Shown here: positions 36,373 to 46,901 of the stretch, in pieces
Layout of the letters: the number at the start of each line of letters is the position of its first letter
How positions within the stretch are numbered: the stretch's first letter is position 1
Origin: Glossina fuscipes
Taxonomy: Eukaryota; Arthropoda; Insecta; Diptera; Glossinidae
Reading direction: 5' to 3'
Assembly: GCF_014805625.2 (NCBI RefSeq)
Contig: NW_023998415.1
Span: forward strand, 18,897,135 to 18,961,134
Length of the DNA: 64,000 nucleotides
Translations under genes and position numbers: made by a program
Notes under the pieces: generated by a model
Seen by the model: only the letters and a program-made list of their open reading frames with translations
What the model was told of the DNA's origin: nothing
Databases searched by the model: none

Positions 36373-36409
36373 TGAGAAAGTTCAAATACTGCTCAAGCAA
36401 GATATACAT

Positions 36410-36605
36410 TACGGGACGTCGAGATAGAGAACGTATTGACAGAACGCCAGTGCCAAGATTGGTTTGCAAAACCAATCGTTTTCAAATCGAGAGTCGAAAA
36501 TACACAAGCATCAATCAATTGCTACAAACCGCCGATTAACAACTCATGAGGTCGCTGAGAGATTAAATTTATCAAATCGACTCGTCAATGGTCACTAAAT
36601 AACAG
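36410..36605 (+). pseudogene. Mariner transposase N-terminal fossil
   Basis: One frame reads ENVLTERQCQDWFAK (from about 36427), the first helix-turn-helix region of mariner transposases (pattern 'lteRqcqnWFakFrsGnFd'). After a frameshift another frame reads NRRLTTHEVAERLNLSNRL (36526-36582), the second helix-turn-helix ('R.iTtrEiAerLnlS.stv'), and stops at TAA near 36597. The segment between them, normally a conserved basic linker, is garbled. No catalytic DD34D region is visible downstream. Tc1/mariner enzymes cut and paste DNA at TA; this copy is dead. Confidence 0.75.
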
Positions 36606-37405
36606 CGAAATGACTTTCCCAACAACCCAATTTATGCTGCACCCCTTTTATTTCAATACGTGTTAGAGAAGCAGAAAGTGTCGAAGCTGAAGGATTTAAC
36701 ATAATCGCGGTTTTTAACGTTTCTTGTCACTCTGTATTCAGAATTGTTATTCATGTCTTAACATGGAAGGGGAGTAGAGGACATCCGTTGTATTTGATAT
36801 TGGCATTCTTATGCATGTATGAGGAACCTATGGCGATATATTCGAAGACAAGACGATGATATCGTGGTGTGTGTGTGTTCGTCCGCTTAACGTAATCAAA
36901 TTCGTACAAATTTAACGATAGCGTTTCCTCTCGTATTCTCTCCACATATATTATTTAAAAAGAAACATGGTGCGACCATTCATCACGCAAAGAGTAACTA
37001 AAAAATGTCAACCCAAAAGGTTTGAATTCATAATATCAAATTTATCAAAGACATTACGATATTCTATGCGAAAAATTCGATTCTACGCTGCTCTAACTAA
37101 TGTTAGAAAAAAAAAAAAACAAACATAATTTTTATGATTTCATATTTTTCCTGGAAGAAGTTAGTGTCCAATAATGTTTGCAAAATCGAAATATCTTTAA
37201 CTTAGTTATGCTTGTAGTGTAACGGAGCCAAAATTTACGTTTTGCAAAAAAAGAAAATCCTCGTAAAAATTTTCCAAATCCTATAATTTATATGCAAGTT
37301 ATCGTTTTGCCTTCCATATCCAAATTTGATCGTGCATTACATTCGTATGTTTTTATTTAATTAACACTTGTCGAGTGAAACGTGATTGTAGATGTGTTAA
37401 TACCT

Positions 37406-37409
<4 letters not shown>

Positions 37410-37436
<27 letters not shown>
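37410..37436. repeat. Poly(T) tract, about 27 bases
   Basis: Uninterrupted T run. Confidence 0.95.
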
Positions 37437-37440
<4 letters not shown>

Positions 37441-37674
37441 CTCTTTCGTAGCTGTAGCACTATATAGATAATGACAGAAGAAAAGGGAACGGAACGGAAG
37501 TACATTTTTTTCATTGCAAGCATATTGTGTGCGTGTGTTGATAAGCGTTTATCTGTTGGTCAAGAGATAAAAGGTAAAGCTGTTGCTTCAGGCATGCAAG
37601 CGAGAGCTTAACTGTGATAAATCCTTAATGGATTCAAGTGAAATGAACAACAAAGGCAAAGCTTATTTTCACTT

Positions 37675-37677
<3 letters not shown>

Positions 37678-37714
<37 letters not shown>
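37678..37714. repeat. (TA)n microsatellite
   Basis: TA array giving YIYIYI frames on both strands. Confidence 0.95.
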
Positions 37715-37717
<3 letters not shown>

Positions 37718-38053
37718 TTGTCAAAATTAAAATCATCACCAGGCGAGGCGGCAGGTGCGAGAGAGGAGAGATTACAATTTTCAACAAGAAAAAGGAAAAT
37801 TGGAAAAGCAAAAGCTGGCAATGATTTAAAACAACTGAATTAGTAAATTTGTGAAAACATAATTATGGAACGCGCACAACGACAATGATGGCGATCTGAT
37901 TAAATCTGGTTTTTCTTTTTCTCTCTTTTCTTTACTCTTATCTCGTTTTGGAGAAAACTTCAATAGCCGAAATATTATATTTGTTTTTACAGCGTCTACT
38001 TGAAAATATCTCTGAGAGATGATTTGTTGTTTTTGTTTTTTTTTGTTTTTTTT

Positions 38054-38087
38054 GGGTAGGGGAGAGGGGGGGGTGGGGGGGTGGGGG
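38054..38087 (+). other. Strong G-quadruplex tract
   Basis: G runs of 3, 4, 8, 7 and 5 are separated by short linkers TA, AGA, T and T. This meets the strict G-quadruplex pattern with room for several registers and is the most G-rich stretch in an otherwise AT-rich window. It directly follows a T/G run. Confidence 0.85.
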
Positions 38088-38998
38088 TTCTTTGTTTAGG
38101 AAAATTGAAGCTTTAATGTTTGAATTTGAATATAATATAGTATGGTCGTCGTCCTATGGATCGATCCTTCTGTTAATCTCTTTACTAATTCAATTAAAAA
38201 CTTTCTAGTGAATGTGTGTGGGGGCTTGTGTACGCAGACTTTCCTGGGGAACTGTTCAAACACGATTTACTCTACTTTATGGATGGATGTGTGCATGCGT
38301 GCATATAGGAATATGGGGTTTGTTCACTAAGTAATTAAATTAAGTAATCAATTGATTCGACTATTTACTCACACAACCATACAAATGTATCCATTCACTT
38401 ATATTTGCCTATATAGGATTAAAGTGAATTGAAATTTGGTATTCTCTCTGCTTCCCCATCCACGCATTTGTGTAAATGCTTGTGCATTACAATAAAATTT
38501 ATGTAAATTTTAGGTAGATGTTCATTTCCATGCCCTTTTTGATTTCTCTTTGTTTATTTTTTTTATTTATTTTATTTATTTTTTTTTTTTTGTTCTTTTT
38601 GTACATGTCTCTTACATGTTTTTAGGGCACATTAAGTCAAAATGAAGGTTTTCATATTCCACCTATGCATGTCTATTTATATTTATATATTTACGCGCAT
38701 ATATTAGTTTGATAATTTCAAAAATATGAATCCTCTTGCAAAAATTTAACATTCATAAATTACGTATCTCGATATTTGCGATTGACAATGGATTAACTAT
38801 CTTTATTATCACGCTTAATATTTTTTCGACTACGTGGAACATATGCAGATGCGTTAAAGCAACATATATCAAACTGTCATATGTAAACTAGTGTTGATCC
38901 AACATTAGAGCAATCAATACTTGTATAAAATATGTAATACAGTAGTACTTTCATGTTTGTTACAAATAAAGTACCGCCATTATATTGAAGCTTAAGTC

Positions 38999-39000
38999 TC

Positions 39001-39031
<31 letters not shown>
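38999..39031. repeat. (TC)n microsatellite
   Basis: TC units with one A interruption. Confidence 0.95.
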
Positions 39032-39421
39032 ATGACATATTCATAACGTTAACAATGACGACATTGATGACTATTACTGCTACACCTATATACATACGCA
39101 CACTAAAGCGTAATGGCGATAGTAATGTTGCTGATGTTGATGATGGTGATAAGACCGATGATATACTACTGTTTTAAAAACAACAAAAAATAGTACATCA
39201 ATATCGTTTCAGTATCTCAGTTCATATTTCTCGTAGTCGTGTATTTCTCTACACCACCCTTTAGTTCCTACAGATTTTCAATGGGAAAAAACCCGCATCA
39301 AAATCTCTCTATTATAAGCAATGCACTTCATATTTATGCCCTATGTGTATGTTCTGACACCTTATACTCCCCATTTTTTTAATAATGATTTCCATTATAA
39401 TTGAACTTTGTTGAGCATAAC

Positions 39422-39422
39422 T

Positions 39423-39477
<55 letters not shown>

Positions 39478-39478
39478 G
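39422..39478. repeat. (TA)n microsatellite
   Basis: TA array with C/G interruptions. Confidence 0.95.
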
Positions 39479-39815
39479 TACATCAACATCATCATCAAGA
39501 ACGATATCGAGGCAGTCTGTCTATTTTATATGTTCATACGATAGTATGTTTGTTATTACAGTTGTTGCGCAGTTGTGCGCAGCAATAAATCCCAACCAAG
39601 CTATTGCCTTCAATTACTTAATTAGAAACGATGGCCCTTGAGGTAATTTATGAACGATATTTGCTGCAAGAAAGCTTATTAGCGACAACACTACGTGCAA
39701 CGAATGCCCGACATGCGAATTATTGAGCGATAATGTTATAACGGTTATATGTGCCATATATTTTATTGATACAATGGCAAAATACATATGCATGTATACA
39801 TATATACATACATAA

Positions 39816-39816
39816 T

Positions 39817-39858
<42 letters not shown>
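39816..39858. repeat. (TA)n microsatellite
   Basis: TA array. Confidence 0.95.
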
Positions 39859-39860
<2 letters not shown>

Positions 39861-40591
39861 TAAATAGGTACATATATATGTACACATAAATGCGTATGAG
39901 CAATGTGTGCTTTTTATTGGTGTAAAATTATTAGTACAAGCTGTCATCTCTCTCCCCTCGTTATTAGCAACTTGCGAACGAACGTTGAGGGGATGTGAAC
40001 AATAATAAATGGCCACTTGTCGTCTACAAATTATGAAACCAACCATGGAAGGCTGATGAAGTGTACAAGTACATTGCTACACAATTCTATTTGGTGATGA
40101 TAAGTCAGTTAGGTAGGGAGTAAGGTTCGGAAACGATATATGTTTACCTTTTTACTTAGATTTTTTCTATTTTTCTTCTTTTTTTTTTGTTGCTTTTTCT
40201 CCGCCAACGATGTGAAAAACTGGTACATCCCAGGTGTTGCATGTTTGCTTTATAAGCTTGATGATGGCGGAGATTGTTTATTAAGCAAATGAAGGGGAAA
40301 AGGGAGGCCAGTCTTTGTTAAACAGTAGTTTAACGATTTGAGAAATTTATAATATATTGGGTTTCGATTTTTAAAAATTATATATATCTTTGCATATAGA
40401 ATTTTAATCAACAGTTTCGCTATTATGCATATATCTGCACATATATATATATATATATATATGCGTACGAATATATATAAAAATCCTTTCGGTTTCGTTA
40501 TTCGAGTTGAACTGAACTCTCTTTGCTCTTTGTTATTTTCGCCCAAATTACGCACATATCAGACCTTGGCCTTTGAAACATGTGTCACAAG

Positions 40592-40592
40592 T

Positions 40593-40627
<35 letters not shown>

Positions 40628-40650
40628 GCACACACACAAACACACACACT
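40592..40650. repeat. (TA)n(CA)n compound microsatellite
   Basis: TA units then CA units with G/A interruptions. A separate TA array lies at 40440-40462. Confidence 0.95.
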
Positions 40651-41720
40651 CACTTACATAGCTACTAATATAACAAAGTCATAAAATAAATTTAAATGAT
40701 ATACGCAACCATTAACCAGAGAGCAACCAGTAGTACTGATGGCGGTATAACATCAGTGAATGCTTAATAAAATGTCAGGCAGGACTTTATGTAATTTATG
40801 ATAAGATTGAAGTGAAGTAGAGTGAGAAATTGAGAGAACTCTCTACTTGGGGCTGAAAATATAGGTACATATACCGGTTGTGTGGACGGCTGTTGTGAGG
40901 GAGGGAATGAATGGAAATATGGAGACAGAAAAAGTAGTGATGGGCCTGAAACGTTAAACCCTTACACAACCTTTTATAGCGACGTTTCGTTTTGCGTAAT
41001 TAATCTCAAGTTACTTGACCTGTGATACCAAATTATAAATTTGCATACATATACTTACTTAAATTGGCTTAGGATAGCTGATTACTCTTCAATTTAGCCA
41101 AGAAAAAATTAGATTTTCATTCAAATGATTAATTTGAGAAGAGAAAGAAAAAAAGGTCAAGAGACAAAAGTAACTCGTTTTTAAAAAAGTTGTTTTGATA
41201 AGCGCGCGTTTTATTATAATATCATGTACTCCGTTCCGTTTGGCCTGCGTCATAGATACGAATGGAACATGAGGGTTTCGTATGCATGCCTTTAACCTTT
41301 TCTTAACCGCGTTAAACATTGTTTTTTTTTTTTTTGTTTTCTCTATTTGTTATATAGAGGATAAGTTTTTTGTGTAGTTTCCTGCCTGCGAAACAAAATA
41401 GCAAACGCTTAAGCAGTTAACCACAATTTTAGAGGCCAGAAAACATATATAATTTACTTTGCGGCGTTTATATAAACGAGAGGGGCCAGAGTTTCTTAAA
41501 TTTCTCTCCAAAAACTAAATACATAAATAAGTATTTTTATAATTTACCTAAAGTTAATTTTCCTTCTTTTTTTTGCCCAATCTTTTAGGATATCTTTCCA
41601 TAGGCCACGTTCTACGGCTTTGGAAGATTTGAACCAACAAAAAAAAAAAAAACCATGAAAGTTATAAAAACCTGCTTGAACTTCTATCTCAGATCTGACA
41701 AAGCGCTGCTCTGTTTTTTT

Positions 41721-41733
41721 CGCTTAAAATATA
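41721..41733. repeat. Target-site duplication, left
   Basis: CGCTTAAAATATA, same as 41907-41919. Confidence 0.9.
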
Positions 41734-41906
41734 TTATTATTATTATTATTATTAATTTCGCCAGAGAAATAAATTCTAAGACTAAACTCTTAAAAGCTCT
41801 AGCATCTAAAGCTATCGGCTTTTATTCAAACCTCTACCGCACTTGAGATTCGAACCCACGACCATTGACTTGCTAGTCCGCCTGAGTAGCCGAAGGCGAC
41901 GAATCT
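41734..41906 (-). mobile_element. tRNA-derived SINE, copy 2, with target-site duplication
   Basis: The insert is bounded by a perfect 13-base direct repeat, CGCTTAAAATATA, at 41721-41733 and 41907-41919. On the minus strand it begins AGATTCGTCGCC. An A-box-like GGCTACTCAGG (41891-41881) and B box GTTCGAATC (41855-41847) follow, about 36 bases apart, the spacing of a real tRNA promoter. The body has GCTTTTAAGAGTTTAGTCTT and ATTTCTCTGGCGAAATTAAT and ends in seven AAT-type units. Length is 173 bases. Target duplication plus AAT tail indicate LINE-driven target-primed insertion, and the perfect duplication suggests it is the youngest of the three copies. The 63-codon plus-strand frame through it (41655-41846) is spurious. 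Confidence 0.9.
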
Positions 41907-41919
41907 CGCTTAAAATATA
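41907..41919. repeat. Target-site duplication, right
   Basis: CGCTTAAAATATA, same as 41721-41733. Confidence 0.9.
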
Positions 41920-44900
41920 AATCTCCGTCCTTTGATTATTTGCTCATCGACTTTTGCCCAAAAAAAACTTATGAATGATTGAATGTTGGATATAACAAAT
42001 CTTGTCCACGTAGACCCATACTTGTAGGAATCATATCTCAGTTAAATGTGTGACGCCACGCTTACAAATGACTTTTAGTCGTTGCGTAATAACAACTTTT
42101 AAGAATTTTCAAATCCTTTTTTTTTCGTTGCCTGTCAGGCCACAACATCTCAACATACATTAGGAATAGTTTAAGATTAACAAAAGAAAAATGCCAATGA
42201 GAGCGGTCTGGTCACATATTTTAACGTTTTTTTTTTTTTTTTTGTAATTAGAGTAAAGAGACTACAGCTACAAGTACACAGGACTGATGGATTTCACTCA
42301 AATTTGGTTGTTTGTTTTAATTTGGCTCTTGACCGATTATCTTGTGATATTTTGTTAAACTATCCACGTTAATGACGAAGGAATTCAGTTTTGTGATCAA
42401 AGTTCACGGAGTTGTTTTTCGTTCCTGTGATTCATAACGCGTCTCCAGTATGAAAATAATAATTCGTATGCCTATTATTGCGCCCATATAACAGTCAAGA
42501 ATGTCTTGATTTTGGGAAAGTAAACTTCTCGCAAAATAAACATGAATCGATAAACTCCAACGCGTAATATATATTATGTGACATAGCAATGCATTCTTTG
42601 GGTCTACGGTATCTGGGGAGATTATAAAATGTTTGCTACGACGGATGGCGTAATTCGCAGATTTTCGTATAGCGGCTTTAATGTTTAAAGACCTCTGTGG
42701 AGCGAACACTTAAGCCTTCGAATTTATTATATATTTTGTGATACAAACTGCTTTCAATTAATCAATGGTTCAATATTTTAGTTCTATTTTTTTTTTTATA
42801 TAAGTTTTGAAATCAGTTGGTTACTGATACGATATTTGAAAAGTTATGTACCGATCGATAATATAAAAGATTTTGTTGTGAGGGGAAATATTAGAAAAAC
42901 TTGACGTAAAGGTACGACTGCAAAATTTCTTTTTTTTACTTTAAACAAATTTGTACACGCATAATGTGACATGAGTGCGGATCGAACAGTTTTCGATTAA
43001 TACATTATCTATCATAAGAATGGTTTAATGGTTAAGGGTTGGAAAACTTGACGAGCATTTACAAACAGCGCGTTAGGCCTAAGAAGCAATTTAGTTAACG
43101 AGTTTAGAGAGATTCGTCCCTCTTGAACATCGTTGTGTTATGGTTCTTGACCATTAAGGCTTTCAAATTATTATATTCTGTCGTCAATACACATATGTAA
43201 AGTTTATTAATTGAGAAGGAGTTTACATTTCTCTTGTGAGCAGTCTTCCATACGAAGAGGTTATGATGGTCGTCACATTAAACTGGCAGTGAACATTTTG
43301 TGAACAACTATCAGATCTGTGTGTGTTGTTGCATACACAAGGTAGTTTCGTGATGGAAATAGTTTGAGAGTTTCGCGTTTCTTTTATCGAAGAAAGCTTT
43401 GTTTAGTGATATTTTGTTTAAGAAGAGCAACATCCAGCTTTACAATCTTCTAACAGACGAAAGTTTGGTGACAATCTTATGCTAATTAAGAATGTTTATG
43501 CTTTGTGTGTGAGTTCGTCCATTTCCTAACCTAATTTTTTGGACAACAATAAAAACTCTACTCTATTTTCAGATTATCTTTTGAATCTAGATAGATTCGT
43601 TTTTTTTTTTTAAGAAACGCAACTTATGATATTTGAAGGCTTTGAACGTAACACACGCAATATTGCTTGAGAACGAAACGAAATATACGTGAAAAGATGG
43701 CGCACTAGTGCGTCTAAGAAGCAACATGAATTAAAATTTTTCTTTTTTAAATCGAATAGCTTTACGCAAACGACGCGTAATTCTAGCGCCCAACAACACG
43801 ATAATCGAAGCAAGTTTCTAACATCACTGGAATTTTCGAGCGACTTTGACGTGGCTTTATCAGTCTTGGCTCACGTTGTGCACAATATTCTCTCGATTGG
43901 TGCAATTCTCGTCTCCCGTAATAATGCTTTTCTGACCGATTGAGAGTCGGAAATCATCTCCTAAATACTTTTTGCGTCGTACAAAAGCAAATGTGTCTAA
44001 AACACCAATAGCGCCTACAATGTATCATTTGGCACATATGTCTGTCACAAAAACAACAACAACAAACATTATTGTTCGATATTCGATATAAGCGCGCAAT
44101 TTAACTTGGATATTGGTCGTACTTTTTGGACACCGTTTTATTATAATAGACAAGAATGCTTGATACCATCCACGTCGTGAAATCCTCAAATCGATTTTAT
44201 CACAATGGCAAAGTATGGACGCCTTACTCGATCTATAGGGCGAATGTTTATGCTGATATCTTTGCTGGCCGAATTTTTGATTATAGACTTAGTAACTGCA
44301 AGCTATATTTGCTTATTCCTTCAGGGCGTTGCTTTCGTTGCTGGTCGTTGGCGCTCAAATTGTTTTCAATACAATTTTACACGGTATGTGTACAATTTAT
44401 CTAACTTTAGATTAATTTTTTTGCATTTTTTTTGGAAATTCTAGAGAAATCGCGCTCAAGTCACACACAGATTCGAACTGTGGACATTAAATAAAGGCAT
44501 CCGAACTCCTAACATATCTCTGAAAAGCTTCGTTGGATGACATACAAACACAAAATGACTATTGACTATACATCAATATGATTTTTAGATAAGACGAACA
44601 AACAAACAACTTACGAATATCTTAGGGGTGCTATACAAACAGATCGGTAAGCTAACTGAGATTGCATACGATAAAATCTATGTGTAGGGTGTCTAAGTTA
44701 CAAGTGATTTGAGAATTTCTGCAGTACGCGACAAAATACATACCCTGCTTATTATTTCTGGTAAATTACCTTCATTTATTGAATGAAACTAATTCTTTGA
44801 CGTTTGACTGTTTGGCAGTCGACTGGAGACTTGTTGTCATTGCTCGCAAAATTAAAAAGCAAAAAAAGAAAAGGGAAAACAAAAACGAAAAAGGTACGCT

Positions 44901-45256
44901 TGGAAAAAAAAAAAAAAAAAAAAAAACGAAAAAATAACAACAAATTTATGTACTCTTTATGTGTGCATGGATTCGTAGACAATTTACGCAATTATGCAAC
45001 CACAGTTTGGAGCTTTCTCCTTAACCCATCCCCACATATTGTTGATTGTACGCTGAAAAACAAACCGCAAAATGTAAAATTCTATTGTGCGTAAATTAAT
45101 GAAAAGTCTAAAAAATTACCACAACAGACCTTCATTTAAATGTAAATGGAAAATTATACACAATAGCATATATAATACGTTTGTAAATATGTATATGTTT
45201 ATGTGGATGCATACGTGCCCATATGCGTAATGTGGAAATTATACAATTAGTTAAAA

Positions 45257-45296
<40 letters not shown>

Positions 45297-46405
45297 ACCG
45301 TTCAGAGAGTTTTTATATATAATATCTATGGAGTTTTTACGGGAATTACTTTAACAAAAACAAACAAATTCGTTACGTTAGTCGTGTTTCCTTTCTTTTC
45401 TTTTATTTTATTTCCTTTTTTCTCATTCATTTCGATAAGAAATATAAGTAAGGGTCGAAAAATTAATTCCTCAACTTAAACTTTCAACATTATATAGGTT
45501 TAATTTTGCAAAAAGGATCGTTAAGTGTGTGGGTGAGGGCTTCAAATGTTCTAATTAAAGTCATTCTGTACGGGAAATACGTTAAGTTTAATGGCAGAAA
45601 ATCCGCTTTACTTTTATGCGTATATCACGCGAAACTTTCGTGTTTCCAAGTTTTAGAAACACTTCTACACACAATATGTTCATTATGTATGTAGAATATG
45701 TGTATATATCCCAGAAGATTATATTCGCTGTATCGGTATCAAGCGTACGCATAAATATCTACTTATTTCAATCTCGACATTAACTTGCACTAGTGATTAG
45801 TAAAGCTTAATAAAACCTTTCGGAGGCTTTGCTTTAGTTCATTGCATGGTTCATAAATTTCTTTATAAATAAAGTAACGTCTATTCGTAATTAATTAAAA
45901 AGCAACAGAAAATTCAAGAAAGGGGATCCACTGAGAGCCATCGCATGTGCTTTCACTTTTCATATAAAACGTGTTCCTTTCCTTCCTTCCTTCCTTCCTT
46001 CCTTCCCTCATAAACATTTATTTATTTATCATACAAATTTTCATTCAATAAATTGATATGAAAGAAAATGAATATAAACAATTGTCGCTTACATATATAT
46101 TAATATATATGTATATATATATATATATATGTCAAAATAAAGACAAAAAACTAATAATCAAAATCTTTTCACTGCAAAGTTTTACTAGTTGGAACAACTC
46201 TGCTTAAATCTACTAATCCGATTAGTTTTTTGTAACATTATTTTAGGCAATTTTAACACTCTCTGCAAGTTGCGAACTTCGAAATACTCAGATGATTGAA
46301 AACCTAAAAACAAAACACAAATGCATTCCGAAGAAGAGTTCCCGTAATAACGTACTGCGCGAAGATACATGCAGAGTTTCCATTATTTCAAAAAAAAAAA
46401 TTAGT
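41920..46405. other. Non-coding; nothing firmly recognised
   Basis: Frames at 42404-42709 (minus), 43689-43943 and 44156-44444 (plus) have no recognised motif. Contains a 23-A run (44904-44926), an A(TA)n tract (45253-45288) and a TA run (46105-46129). Confidence 0.6.
45975..46006. repeat. (CCTT)n tandem repeat
   Basis: Seven to eight CCTT units. Confidence 0.95.
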
Positions 46406-46409
46406 TTTA

Positions 46410-46720
46410 CTTTCGGTCGGTACAGTCTACCTAGCTGAACGAGTGAGAACCGCGACCACAAAGTCTGTGTTCGCGGGTCCAAGTTTTCAAGCGCGTTAGG
46501 GTTTTCTTTCAGTCGGTAAACGCGTCAAACTTATCGATCGGGCACACACACCGCATTTGGCTGCCACCACCACCACCACCACCACTTCCCTATTTGTTTC
46601 TCCTTCCTCCTCTTCTTTCTCACCGTTACCGTCACCGTCACCGTCACCTTGTGCAAACATAGTGGACATCCCCTGAGTGATTAGTCATAGTGGGTCAAAG
46701 TCAAAGTTGCTACTAACATC
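46410..46720. promoter_or_regulatory. GC-richer promoter-like block
   Basis: Balanced composition in an AT-rich setting. TTTCAGTCGGTAAACGCGTC (46508-46527) contains TCAGTC, a match to the fly initiator TCAKTY. CCA triplets (46563-46585) and CACCGT units (46621-46648) follow, then GGGTCAAAGTCAA (46692-46704). No TATA box or clear DPE is seen, and no coding frame starts downstream. It could be a TATA-less promoter, an enhancer or old repeat DNA. Confidence 0.3.
46692..46704 (+). promoter_or_regulatory. Nuclear-receptor-like direct repeat
   Basis: GGGTCAAAGTCAA differs at one position from the HNF4-type DR1 form GGGTCAAAGTCCA. A single site this short can arise by chance. Confidence 0.3.
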
Positions 46721-46724
46721 GGAC

Positions 46725-46869
46725 AGAAATTTTCGGTCCTTCAATTCGTTAGTTTTATAAAATAGCGCATGTGTTTGGGTGCAAAGTTCAGGCAAAAGGC
46801 AATGCACTCCCTTTAACGGCTTCAACGCAAGATAAGAAGACAGAGACTCGGACGTATATTATGAAATAT

Positions 46870-46901
<32 letters not shown>

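Larger units (their letters stand above)
36610..38050. other. Non-coding; nothing recognised
   Basis: The mariner fossil might extend a little to the right, but no motif is readable. Contains poly(T) at 37410-37436 and TA repeats at 37678-37714. Confidence 0.65.
38090..41720. other. Non-coding; microsatellite-rich
   Basis: No gene recognised. Frames at 39408-39641, 39816-40046 and 40250-40661 are built on the TA and CA arrays listed here. Confidence 0.65.

Noticed and set aside
42404..42709. 101-codon minus-strand frame
   Set aside because: No recognised domain and no flanking exon signals; length is within chance for a 64-kb window.
44205..44444. 79-codon frame with hydrophobic segments, reminiscent of a membrane receptor fragment
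   Set aside because: No conserved motif, no splice partners, overlaps another open frame; hydrophobicity is expected in AT-rich DNA.
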